A stretch of 24,563 nucleotides of DNA from DASZGL01 sp035938875 (GTDB lineage: Bacteria > Chloroflexota > Dormibacteria > Aeolococcales > Aeolococcaceae): positions 1-24,563 of the forward strand of contig DASZGL010000105.1 of assembly GCA_035938875.1 (NCBI GenBank), given 5' to 3'. A program made the position numbers and the translations under genes. Of this stretch, positions 8,289 to 16,017 are shown piece by piece; positions within the stretch are counted from its first letter, which is position 1; every line of letters begins with the position of its first letter. The notes below the pieces were generated by a model. It was not told the origin of the DNA. It worked only from the letters and a program-made list of their open reading frames with translations, and searched no databases.

Positions 8289-8873
8289 ATGACCACAGGA
8301 CTGCGCAGGCGGATCCTCATCCTTCAGGTGGGGCTACTCGCGATCTTCGGCTTCGCTGCCGGTTTCCTCTTCTGGACATCCAGCTTCATCGGCGGCCAGG
8401 TCCACGACCAGCTGGCACAGCAGCAGATCTTCTTCCCCGCGGCCGGAAGCAAGGGTCTGGACGCGGCGACGTATCCGACTCTGCAGCAGTACGGTGGACA
8501 GCAGCTGCTCACCGGCGACCAGGCAAAGGCGTATGCCAACGACTTCATCGGCCACCACCTCAACGCTGTTGCCGGTGGCAAGACGTACTCGCAGGTGAGC
8601 GCTCTCGCGCAGGCCAATCCCAAGGACACGGCCGTGGCCGCCCAGGTGCAGACGTTGTTCCGCGGTGAGACCCTTCGCGGACTGCTGCTCAACGCCTACG
8701 GTTGGGGCACAATCGGGGTGTATGCACTGTACGCAGGCATCGGCCTGGCAGTCGCCACCTTCGCGGTGCTGCTGGCTCTCATCTTCGAACTCGTGGTCGC
8801 CCCGCGGTCGGCGCGCGAGAAGGTGAAGGCTCTGAAGGCATCGCCACTGACGGCTCCCGTCGCCACCGCGTAA
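8289..8873 (+). CDS. Two-helix membrane protein of unknown function
   Basis: A 194-residue protein that I cannot assign to a named family. It has a short basic N-terminus (MTTGLRRR), a transmembrane helix at about 9-30, an extracytoplasmic domain of about 110 residues (31-140), a second helix at about 143-168 and a short basic cytoplasmic tail (APRSAREKVKALK). The outer domain is rich in Gln and Ala and has no cysteine or obvious catalytic motif. The topology resembles a sensor-type loop between two helices, but no signalling domain follows. The ATG is preceded by CGGGAG about 8 nt upstream, which supports the start. It stands alone: tRNA and non-coding DNA lie upstream, and a strong terminator follows. 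Confidence 0.8.
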   Translation: MTTGLRRRILILQVGLLAIFGFAAGFLFWTSSFIGGQVHDQLAQQQIFFPAAGSKGLDAATYPTLQQYGGQQLLTGDQAKAYANDFIGHHLNAVAGGKTYSQVSALAQANPKDTAVAAQVQTLFRGETLRGLLLNAYGWGTIGVYALYAGIGLAVATFAVLLALIFELVVAPRSAREKVKALKASPLTAPVATA

Positions 8874-8894
8874 CCCCTCAACTCCCGCATCAGG

Positions 8895-8929
8895 AAGGCT
8901 TCTGGGACACAGGTCCCAGGAGCCTTTTC
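8895..8929 (+). terminator. Intrinsic (rho-independent) terminator
   Basis: A near-perfect hairpin: arm AGGCTTCTGGGAC (8896-8908), loop ACAG, arm GTCCCAGGAGCCT (8913-8925), with one T-G wobble, followed by a short T-run (8925-8928). It lies 22 nt after the stop of the two-helix membrane protein and between two convergent genes. It could also stop the minus-strand kinase transcript, since the opposite strand carries AAAAGGCT before the hairpin and AGCCTTCC after it. Confidence 0.85.
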
Positions 8930-8990
8930 ACTGCGTGCGGCGCTACCTCGGGGTTCGACCCGCGTCGAGGACCATTGCTCGCATCGCTGA

Positions 8991-10610
8991 TCAGACGGGG
9001 ATGCGGACCCGTACCGTTGTGCCTTCGCCACGCGTGCTGGTGACCAGCAGCGACCCGCCGATGGCTTCGGACCGGTTGCGCATGTTGTCCATCCCCATTC
9101 CCTTGCCGCCCGCCGCATCGATATCGAAGCCGCTGCCGTCGTCATCGATCTCGAGCACCGCCGCGTCGCCGTCGCGGCGAAGACTGACACGGCAGGTCGT
9201 GGCTCCCGCGTGCTTGCCGACATTGGACAGCGCCTCGCGCGTGAACTGGACGACGTGCGACGCGTTCTCGGCGAGATGGATCTCGAGCGACTCGTCGACG
9301 TCCACGACTGTCGTGACACCGCTCCATTCCTGGAAGTCGATGGCGATCCGGTCGAGGGCTTCGGCAAGTCGCGATCCTGCCAGGATGTGTGGACGCAGTC
9401 CGAAGATGTAGTTGCGCAGGTCGCCGATGACGCGATCGATCTCGCCCACAGCATCCTGGATGCGCTCGGCAAGCCGCGCCTCAGCGATCAGCGCAGCGGT
9501 GCCCTGGAGGCCGAGACCGACGGCGAAGAGCGACTGGATGACACCGTCGTGCAGCTCCTTGGCGATGCGTTCGCGGTCTTCGACCAGCGTGAGCCGAGCG
9601 AGCTCGCGCTGTGCGCGGCCGTACTCGAGCCCCAGGGCCGCCTGGTCGGCGAAGCTCTCCATCAATCGCAGATCCTCATCGCGGAACTGCGTCGAGCCGG
9701 GGCGCCGCGAGACCGCGATGCTGCCGAAGGCACGTCCCCGTATGGAGAGCGGGATCATGATCGTCGGTCCCATCATCGCCGTGGTCACCATGGGCAAATA
9801 GGCGCGGCTGTCCGACTGGGTGTCGGCGAGGAGAAGTGGGCGCCCCGTGGTGATCACCTCACCGGAGAGCGAGCCGACCGTTGGAACCGCCATGCCCTGG
9901 AGCTCGGCGGCATGCTCGCCGTCAGCGGCGGCAATGCGGAGGCTTCTCCCGTCTTCGGTGGGCACGACGATGCTGGAATGGTCGGCCTTGGCGAGCGCGC
10001 GAGCTCGGCCGGCGACCATGTGGAGCACGTCGTTGACGTCGTCACCTGCGAGGATTGCGCCGCTGATGTCCCGAACTGCCTCGAGCCACTGCTCGCGCAG
10101 GCGGATGTCGGCGTAGAGCCTGGCGTTGGCCACGGCGACACCTGCCTGCGTCGCCAGGGTGACGAGAGCTTCCTTGTCGTCCTCTGTGAACTCGGCACCG
10201 TCCTGCTTCTCCGTGAGGTAGATGTTGCCGAAGACCATCCCGAGAGCACGGATCGGGGCGCCCAGAAAGGAAACCATCGGTGGGTGGTTCGGCGGGAACC
10301 CGACCGACCGCGGATCGTCGGTGATGTGCCGCAGACGCAGAGGTTGCGCGTCGTCGATCAGCGCACCGAGGATGCCTCGCCCCCGCGGAAGGGGGCCGAT
10401 CGCCAGGCGTTCATCGTCGGTGAGGCCGGTGGTGATGAAGTCGACGAGGGCACCATCCGGGCCGACCACACCGAGTGCCCCGTAGCGAGCCCCTGTCACC
10501 TCGACCGCCAGCTCCACGATGCGCTGTAGCAGAGCGCTCAGCGACAGCTCGGACGACAGTGCGACCCCCGCCTCGATGAGGGCGGCTGTCCTTTGATCAC
10601 GAGTGGTCAT
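8991..10610 (-). CDS. DosS/DevS-like sensor histidine kinase (GAF-GAF-HisKA_3-HATPase)
   Basis: A soluble 539-residue kinase with two GAF domains (about 25-165 and 185-330), a NarL-type dimerisation/phosphoacceptor domain (RIAKELHDGVIQSLFAVGLG, phospho-His H354) and an ATPase domain (ALSNVGKHA N-box, DDDGSGFD G1 box, GKGMGMDNM G2 box). The first GAF domain carries GFPPNHPPM-x-SFLGAPIR and FGNIYLTEKQ, which closely resembles mycobacterial DosS/DosT, heme sensors of O2, NO and CO. H109 in NHPPM sits, from memory of those proteins, at the heme-ligand position, so gas or redox sensing is plausible but unproven. The partner is presumably the DosR-like regulator at 11275 on the other strand. It lies 55 nt downstream of the SRPBCC-like gene, probably in one transcript. 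There is no clear Shine-Dalgarno sequence before the ATG. Confidence 0.93.
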   Translation of the reverse strand: MTTRDQRTAALIEAGVALSSELSLSALLQRIVELAVEVTGARYGALGVVGPDGALVDFITTGLTDDERLAIGPLPRGRGILGALIDDAQPLRLRHITDDPRSVGFPPNHPPMVSFLGAPIRALGMVFGNIYLTEKQDGAEFTEDDKEALVTLATQAGVAVANARLYADIRLREQWLEAVRDISGAILAGDDVNDVLHMVAGRARALAKADHSSIVVPTEDGRSLRIAAADGEHAAELQGMAVPTVGSLSGEVITTGRPLLLADTQSDSRAYLPMVTTAMMGPTIMIPLSIRGRAFGSIAVSRRPGSTQFRDEDLRLMESFADQAALGLEYGRAQRELARLTLVEDRERIAKELHDGVIQSLFAVGLGLQGTAALIAEARLAERIQDAVGEIDRVIGDLRNYIFGLRPHILAGSRLAEALDRIAIDFQEWSGVTTVVDVDESLEIHLAENASHVVQFTREALSNVGKHAGATTCRVSLRRDGDAAVLEIDDDGSGFDIDAAGGKGMGMDNMRNRSEAIGGSLLVTSTRGEGTTVRVRIPV

Positions 10611-10665
10611 CGGCGCGACGAGAATACCCGTCAGACTGTCTGGGCATCGCCGAGCCGCAGGTGCG

Positions 10666-11136
10666 CTACTGAACGGCTGCCACGGTCTCCGAGAGGGCAG
10701 CCGCGAGCCGGCGCAGGAACGAGCGCACGCTGGCTTCGGCGATGCGATGGAGGAGGAGTTGGTCGAGACGGCGTCCGATGCCGCCGAGCGGCGGCTCGTA
10801 GCGCCCCAACAGGCTGAGCTGGCTCCTGTCTTTGCCGAGGGACGCGATCTCCATGTCGGCGTGCAGCACCGGGAACGCCGACGACGTGCCGACCCCGTTC
10901 CAGGTCATGGGCACAACAGTGGTGTCACCGCGATCGAAGGGCTGCCCCAGCTCGACGTCGGTAATCCTGCTCAGCGGCGTGATCTTCGTGGTGGGCCCGA
11001 TCCGGACACGCAGCGCGTCGCCCTCCGCAGTGGCACCGTTGGCCAGCGGGTTCATCCAGCTGCCGTGCTCAGCCAAGATGCGGGCGCGAACCGCGGCTGC
11101 GGGGATGTCGACATAGACGAAGTCGTGGACAAACAT
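10666..11136 (-). CDS. SRPBCC (START-like) family protein, hypothetical
   Basis: A 156-residue protein with no signal peptide or membrane helix. The N-terminal FVYVDIPAAAVRARIL, central alternating strands and C-terminal long amphipathic helix (GRRLDQLLLHRIAEASVRSFLRRLAAAL) match the helix-grip layout of SRPBCC/polyketide-cyclase-like proteins, which enclose a hydrophobic ligand cavity. The ligand is unknown. The sequence LGRYEPPLGGIGRR before the last helix is a motif I associate with uncharacterised actinobacterial members. It is the first gene of the minus-strand unit that continues into the DosS-like kinase and is divergent from the DosR-like regulator, so it is probably co-regulated with that system. 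The fold call is made by eye; the functional assignment is weak. Confidence 0.75.
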   Translation of the reverse strand: MFVHDFVYVDIPAAAVRARILAEHGSWMNPLANGATAEGDALRVRIGPTTKITPLSRITDVELGQPFDRGDTTVVPMTWNGVGTSSAFPVLHADMEIASLGKDRSQLSLLGRYEPPLGGIGRRLDQLLLHRIAEASVRSFLRRLAAALSETVAAVQ

Positions 11137-11274
11137 TCGATCTCGGTTGGCGGGTGTTCATCACCACACTGACGCACCCCGCGCCGGGGCGCTACGGCCG
11201 AAGGTCAGTGAGTCGGCGGGCCTTGCGACCATAGACGGGACTTCGCTGGCGCCGGGGGGCGATAGAGTTGCCCC
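11137..11274. promoter_or_regulatory. Divergent regulatory region of the DosS/DosR-like locus
   Basis: This 138-nt gap separates the SRPBCC-kinase unit from the response regulator and must hold both promoters. GGGACTTCG at 11237-11245 resembles one half of the DosR box (GGGACTWWAGTCCC), but no matching second half is present, so autoregulation through it is only a suggestion. No convincing -35/-10 pair could be picked for either strand. Confidence 0.4.
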
Positions 11275-11943
11275 ATGGTCCCAGGGCAGCGCATCCGGAT
11301 CCTGCTGTGCGATGACCATGAACTGGTCCGCCGGGGGCTTCGCAGCCTGCTCCAGGGAGTTCCAGGCTACGAGGTGGTGGGCGAGGCTGGGGACGCCGAT
11401 GCCGCCGTGGCTGCGGTCGAGGCGCTCCGTCCGGATGTGGTCGTCATGGACGTCCGGTTGCCAACTCGATCCGGCATCGAGGCCTGCCGCGACATCCGTT
11501 CGGCGCATCCGGACACCCGGGTGATCATGCTCACCTCGTTCGCGGACGAGGAGGCGCTCTTCAGCTCGATCATGGCCGGTGCGGCGGGCTACGTGCTCAA
11601 ACAGGTGCGCGGCGCGGATCTCGTCGGCGCCATCGCCGAGGTGGCCAAGGGCAATTCGCTTCTCGACCCGGTGGTCACGGCCAAGGTCCTTGCCCGGCTC
11701 CGCGGCGAGAAGTCGGCTGCAGGGTCGGGCATCGATGAGCTCACCGCGCAGGAGCGCAAGATCCTCGACCTGGTTGCCGAGGGGTTGACCAACCGGCAGA
11801 TCGCGGAGCGCGTGTCTCTCGCGGAGAAGACGGTGAAGAACTACGTGTCCAACATCCTCATGAAGCTCGGACTGTCACGCAGGGCGGAAGCCGCGGCGTA
11901 CATGGCGAAGCGGCGCGGCGGCCAAGCGCAGGACTGGACGTAG
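11275..11943 (+). CDS. DosR/DevR-like response regulator (NarL/LuxR type)
   Basis: A 222-residue regulator with an N-terminal receiver domain (about 5-125) and a C-terminal LuxR-type helix-turn-helix (about 150-205). Receiver residues are D13/D14, phosphoacceptor D59 (VVVMDVRLP), T87 and K109. The HTH core reads LTAQERKILDLVAEGLTNRQ and continues as IAERVSLAEKTVKNYVS, very close to mycobacterial DosR. The most likely kinase is the DosS-like protein on the opposite strand. The GNAT/acyl-CoA-synthetase gene follows after 21 nt and is probably cotranscribed. Only a weak ribosome site precedes the ATG. Among DosR relatives this is expected to respond to hypoxia, NO or redox signals; that is inferred from similarity only. 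Confidence 0.94.
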   Translation: MVPGQRIRILLCDDHELVRRGLRSLLQGVPGYEVVGEAGDADAAVAAVEALRPDVVVMDVRLPTRSGIEACRDIRSAHPDTRVIMLTSFADEEALFSSIMAGAAGYVLKQVRGADLVGAIAEVAKGNSLLDPVVTAKVLARLRGEKSAAGSGIDELTAQERKILDLVAEGLTNRQIAERVSLAEKTVKNYVSNILMKLGLSRRAEAAAYMAKRRGGQAQDWT

Positions 11944-11964
11944 GCCATCGCATCGGTACCGCCG

Positions 11965-14688
11965 GTGGGCTCCAGCACGCCTCGGGCCGCGTACCCGGCG
12001 CAATGGGAGGCGGATGCGCTGCTCAGCGACGGCGTGCCGGTGCACATCCGGCCGATCCGCCCCGACGACGGCGCAGCGCTGGTCGCTTTGCACGGCCGCC
12101 TCTCGCCGGAGACGATCTACCGACGCTTCTTCAGCAGCAAGCCGCGGCTGACCGATGCTGATGTCGAGCGCTTCACTCATGTCGACTACCGCGACCGTCA
12201 GGCATTCGTGGCCGTCCGTGACGATCGGCTGATCGCAGTCGGACGTTACGACCGGTTGCCGGAAACGGCGGACGCCGAGGTCGCATTCGTTGTCGAGGAC
12301 ATGCACCAGGGGCGTGGCCTCGGTACGCTGCTTCTCGAGTACCTCGCCGGCGCCGCCCGTGAACAAGGCATCACCCGTTTCGTCGCGGAGACGCTGACTG
12401 AGAACCGGCCGATGCGCGACGTGTTCCGCAGTGCCGGGTTCCATGAGGTGGTTCATGTCGACGGGTCGGTGACCAGTGTCATCCTCGACATCCAACCGAC
12501 GGATGCTGCCCGGTTTGCAGTCGATGAGCGCGGGTGGCAGGCCGACGTCCTCTCCATCCACCGACTCTTGCGGCCGAGGTCCATCGTTGTTATTGGCGCC
12601 GGACGCAGCCCACAGAACATCGGCCACATCATCGTCGACAACCTGCAGCGTCACGGTTTCACAGGGGCTTTGTCCGCCATCAATCCGCACGGTATGCAGA
12701 TTGGCGGCGTGCCCACGCACACGAGCATCACCGACGTTCCCGGTGAGATCGACCTCGCCATCATCGCCGTACCCGCGGCCGCGGTCATCGACACTGCCGA
12801 CGCCTGTGCGGCGAGGGGTGTCAAGGGCCTGGTGGTGGTCAGCTCGGGCTTCGCCGAGATGGGTGTCGACGGCGCTCAGCAACAGCGGGAGCTCGTCGAG
12901 CATGTGCGTCGCGGTGGGATGCGACTGATCGGTCCCAACTGTATGGGCATCATCAACACCGACCCGGACATCCGCATGGACGCAACCTTCGCCGCAGGCG
13001 TCCCGGTGCCCGGCCGGGTGGGGTTTGCATCGCAGTCCGGAGCCCTGGGCATCGCCATGCTGGAACGTGCTCGAGCGCTGGGATTGGGTCTGTCCAGTTT
13101 CGTCAGCATGGGCAACAAGGCCGATGTCAGTGGCAACGACCTGCTGCGCTACTGGGAGGGAGACCCGCGGACCGATGTCATCCTTCTCTACCTCGAGTCA
13201 TTCGGCAACCCGCGACTGTTCAGCCGGATTGCACGCCGCGTGTCGCGGACGAAGCCCATCGTCGCTGTGAAGTCCGGTCGCAGCGCGTCAGGAGCTCGCG
13301 CGGCCGGCTCTCACACCGCCGCCATGGCAACGCCGGACACCGCCGTCGATGCCCTCTTTCTCCAGGCCGGTGTGATCAGGGTCGACAGCCTGGAGCAACT
13401 CTTCGATGTGGCCGGGCTACTGGCACATCAGCCGCTGCCCGCCGGCGATCGTGTCGCGGTGATGGGCAACGGCGGCGGCGCGGGAATCCTCGCTGTCGAT
13501 GCGCTCGAGGCCGCCGGGCTCGACGTCGTTGCGCTCGACGAGACGACGCAGGCCGCGATTCGCGCGGCGTTTCCCACGACGGCTAGCGCCAACAACCCCG
13601 TCGACCTCGGAGCCGGTGCGAGCCCGGAAGCGTTTCAGCGAGTGATCGAGATTCTGCTGCGCTGCGACGACGTCGACTCTGTCATCGTCATGTTCGCTAC
13701 GGTGCCGACGACGCCGACTGACGACATCGCCAGGGCGATCCGCGCGGCCTCCGATGCCGTTCCCGGCAAACCTGTGATGGCTACGTTCCTGGGACTGGAT
13801 CGCGCTCCGGCGCCCCTCTCCGACGAGGCCGAGAGGATCCCCTTCTTCGCTTTCCCCGAACACGCCGCACCCACGCTGGCTTCGGTGACCATGTATGCGA
13901 GATGGCGAGAGCGCCCGGAAGGGAGCCACATGATGCTCGCTGGTATCGACTCCGCGGCCGCTCAAGCGGTGGTGCACGACGCGTTGCAGAGGAATGCGGG
14001 CGGCGGCTGGTTGAGCCCTGGTGACGCCGCGACGCTGCTGACGAGCTACGGAATCCCTCTGGCAGCTGCGCTCCACGCGGACTCCGCCGACGCGGCCGCC
14101 AAGGCGGCCAAACGGCTCGGGTTCCCGGTGGCGCTCAAGGCGGCCGCAGCGACTCTCGTGCACAAGACCGATGTTGGTGGTGTGGTGATCAACCTCGCGA
14201 CCCAAGCCGCGGTTAGCCGTGCCTACACGGGCATGCACCAGCGCCTTGGCGACGCCATGGGTGGGGCCAGCGTGCAGCGGATGGCTGCGCCGGGCGTCGA
14301 GACCATTGTCGGTGTGGTGCATGATCCGCTCTTCGGGCCGCTGTTGATGTTCGGCAGCGGCGGCACCGCGGCCGAGGTGTTCAACGACCGTGCTTTTCGC
14401 ATCCTGCCGTTGACCGATCTCGATGCCCATGAGCTCATCCTCTCGATCCGGGGTGCACCGTTGCTCTTCGGACACCGCGGCGCACCTGCAGTCGATGTCA
14501 ACGCACTCGAGGACCTGCTGCTGAGGGTTGCGCGCCTCGCCGAGGACGTCCCTCAGCTCGCCGAGATGGATCTCAATCCGGCGATCGTCTCGGAGCACGG
14601 TGCCGTCGTCGTCGACGCCAAGGTGCGAGTTGTCCCGTGGACCTCACACCCCGAGCTCGACGTGCGCCAACTTCGCCGCCCCAGCTGA
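11965..14688 (+). CDS. GNAT acetyltransferase / NDP-forming acyl-CoA synthetase fusion (Pat-like protein lysine acetyltransferase)
   Basis: A 907-residue fusion protein. Domains in order: GNAT acetyltransferase (about 20-178, acetyl-CoA loop QGRGLG at 115-120), CoA-binding Rossmann domain (about 190-325, VVIGAGRSPQNIG), succinyl-CoA-ligase-like domain (about 350-490, FASQSGALG and AGSHTAAMA), and an ATP-grasp domain (about 690-900, ALKAAAATLVHKTDVGGV and AEMDLNPAIV). H450 sits in the SHTAAM motif, the position of the phosphorylated His in active NDP-forming synthetases, so ligase chemistry may be retained. Pat enzymes of this architecture acetylate lysines, notably of acyl-CoA synthetases; here the GNAT is N-terminal, whereas in Salmonella Pat it is C-terminal. 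The GTG start lacks a clear ribosome site and may be translationally coupled to the regulator 21 nt upstream. Confidence 0.92.
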   Translation: MGSSTPRAAYPAQWEADALLSDGVPVHIRPIRPDDGAALVALHGRLSPETIYRRFFSSKPRLTDADVERFTHVDYRDRQAFVAVRDDRLIAVGRYDRLPETADAEVAFVVEDMHQGRGLGTLLLEYLAGAAREQGITRFVAETLTENRPMRDVFRSAGFHEVVHVDGSVTSVILDIQPTDAARFAVDERGWQADVLSIHRLLRPRSIVVIGAGRSPQNIGHIIVDNLQRHGFTGALSAINPHGMQIGGVPTHTSITDVPGEIDLAIIAVPAAAVIDTADACAARGVKGLVVVSSGFAEMGVDGAQQQRELVEHVRRGGMRLIGPNCMGIINTDPDIRMDATFAAGVPVPGRVGFASQSGALGIAMLERARALGLGLSSFVSMGNKADVSGNDLLRYWEGDPRTDVILLYLESFGNPRLFSRIARRVSRTKPIVAVKSGRSASGARAAGSHTAAMATPDTAVDALFLQAGVIRVDSLEQLFDVAGLLAHQPLPAGDRVAVMGNGGGAGILAVDALEAAGLDVVALDETTQAAIRAAFPTTASANNPVDLGAGASPEAFQRVIEILLRCDDVDSVIVMFATVPTTPTDDIARAIRAASDAVPGKPVMATFLGLDRAPAPLSDEAERIPFFAFPEHAAPTLASVTMYARWRERPEGSHMMLAGIDSAAAQAVVHDALQRNAGGGWLSPGDAATLLTSYGIPLAAALHADSADAAAKAAKRLGFPVALKAAAATLVHKTDVGGVVINLATQAAVSRAYTGMHQRLGDAMGGASVQRMAAPGVETIVGVVHDPLFGPLLMFGSGGTAAEVFNDRAFRILPLTDLDAHELILSIRGAPLLFGHRGAPAVDVNALEDLLLRVARLAEDVPQLAEMDLNPAIVSEHGAVVVDAKVRVVPWTSHPELDVRQLRRPS

Positions 14689-14772
14689 CGCTCCGCTCCG
14701 CTGCCGCAGCAGCACCATCGCGCCAGGTTTCACCATGGCCTGATCAACCCCGCGTGGCTGTATGTCGAAGCG

Positions 14773-15138
14773 TCAGTCGCGACGCCGCGCCAGAAGACAG
14801 AACTCGTTGCCCTCGGGGTCGGCGAGCACCACCCACGGGACGTCACCCTGGCCGATGTCGACGCGCCGGGCGCCAAGGGCGATGAGCCGTTCGGTCTCCT
14901 CCGCCTGATCGGAGCCGGACGGGCTGATGTCGATGTGCACGCGGTTCTTGACCATCTTCGGCTCGGGCACTTTCGCGAACACGAGGATCAGGCCGCCGTC
15001 TGTCGGATTCCCCGACTCCGACATCCAGACGAAGTCGTCCTTCCGCTGCAGTCGCCACCCGAGAACATCTGCCCAGAACTGCGCGACACGTTCGGGGTCC
15101 GCGCAGTCGATGCTGATCTCCGTGATGACGCTTCCCAT
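14773..15138 (-). CDS. VOC-family (glyoxalase/dioxygenase-like) protein
   Basis: A 121-residue single-module vicinal-oxygen-chelate protein. The first half has ISIDCADPERVAQFWADVLGW and the second VHIDISPSG with DPEGNEFCLL near the C-terminus, the pattern of the glyoxalase-like subfamily. Members bind a metal and act on diverse small molecules (glyoxalases, dioxygenases, drug-binding proteins), so the substrate cannot be named. H68 and E114 are candidate metal ligands by position. The ATG has no Shine-Dalgarno sequence; GATTACACT lies about 10 nt upstream and could be a -10 element of a leaderless or near-leaderless transcript. It is not in an obvious operon and ends 84 nt from the convergent GNAT-synthetase gene. 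Confidence 0.85.
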   Translation of the reverse strand: MGSVITEISIDCADPERVAQFWADVLGWRLQRKDDFVWMSESGNPTDGGLILVFAKVPEPKMVKNRVHIDISPSGSDQAEETERLIALGARRVDIGQGDVPWVVLADPEGNEFCLLARRRD

Positions 15139-15399
15139 GCGACTGCAGTGTAATCAGTGGTGGAACGTGGCGCGATCGGGATGCTGCGGCGGAGCGGTGA
15201 TCAACCTGATGGAGGCATGCTCAAGAACAATGTGCGCATGTCACTCAGATTTGCCAAGCCCATCCTGCCCTAATGCCGGACGACACACTCGATTAGGCCG
15301 GCGCGCGTCTCAAACCGACAGCTTGGGGAGATCGAAGATGGCACGTGGCGCCGCCGAGCACACACGGGGACACCGTCCAGAAACAAGAGGAGATCAACA

Positions 15400-15723
15400 A
15401 TGGCCGCAACGCTGAGGCTGACGCATAAAGCAATCGGAGTCGAGGTCCGACGTGGCACGTACGACATCGTGGTTGACGGTCAGCGTGCCGGATCGGTCGA
15501 AATGAACGACACGACCGAGATACCAATCGAACCTGGACGTCACACCCTGCAGGTTCGCAATGGCCGAAACTCCAGCCGAACTCAGACGTTCGACGTCGCC
15601 GAGAGCCAAACCGTCGCCTTCCGATGCACGGGAAAGAGTTTCCTGCCGATCTTCCTCGCGTCCTTCGTCGTCCCCAGCCTGGCGCTCCAGCTCCGCCGTA
15701 CAGCCGATGATCGGTCTCTGTGA
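15400..15723 (+). CDS. Small PEGA-like protein with C-terminal membrane helix, unknown function
   Basis: A 107-residue protein with a compact beta-rich domain (about 5-75: GTYDIVVDGQRAGSV, then IPIEPGRHTLQVRNGR) resembling the PEGA/carboxypeptidase-regulatory-like fold, followed by a hydrophobic segment (about 80-98, FLPIFLASFVVPSLAL) and a short Arg-rich end. It is probably a small membrane-anchored protein whose domain faces the cytoplasm, since no signal peptide precedes it. It resembles uncharacterised actinobacterial proteins of the same layout. AGAGGAG about 8 nt before the ATG supports the start. The gene stands alone. Confidence 0.78.
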   Translation: MAATLRLTHKAIGVEVRRGTYDIVVDGQRAGSVEMNDTTEIPIEPGRHTLQVRNGRNSSRTQTFDVAESQTVAFRCTGKSFLPIFLASFVVPSLALQLRRTADDRSL

Positions 15724-15892
15724 CGGACATCGTCGCAGGCCGAGATCAAGCGGGAACAAACGCCGTACTGATGCAAGGCCGATGTCGGATGATCCTGAGA
15801 AGAGCGGCAATGGTGTGGCTGCCCGCACCGCCGTGACGCCTCGGGTGGGTGCCTTCTCAGGCTACGCGATCGCCGGCTCGGTGAGGACTTCT

Positions 15893-15907
15893 CGTTGTAC
15901 GACAACG
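15893..15907. promoter_or_regulatory. Inverted repeat upstream of the methyltransferase (possible operator)
   Basis: CGTTGT-ACG-ACAACG is a perfect palindrome with 6-bp arms and a 3-bp spacer, 110 nt before the methyltransferase start, in a gap with no other gene. Its size fits a dimeric repressor site; no regulator is adjacent and no promoter could be placed with confidence. Confidence 0.3.
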
Positions 15908-16017
15908 GTTTTCAGCCGGTCGGTGAGACGGCGTACAGTCCGCTCACGCTCAAGTCGGCGGATGGCGGAATCCGCCCATCGTCGGGCCGACAGCGTCGAT
16001 GTCAAGGAGGGCGTCCA

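Noticed and set aside
9210..10529. Plus-strand 439-codon open frame
   Set aside because: Complementary-strand shadow of the histidine kinase, whose domains are unmistakable.
13417..14598. Minus-strand 393-codon open frame
   Set aside because: Shadow of the GNAT/acyl-CoA-synthetase gene in high-GC DNA; His/Arg-rich with no recognisable motif.
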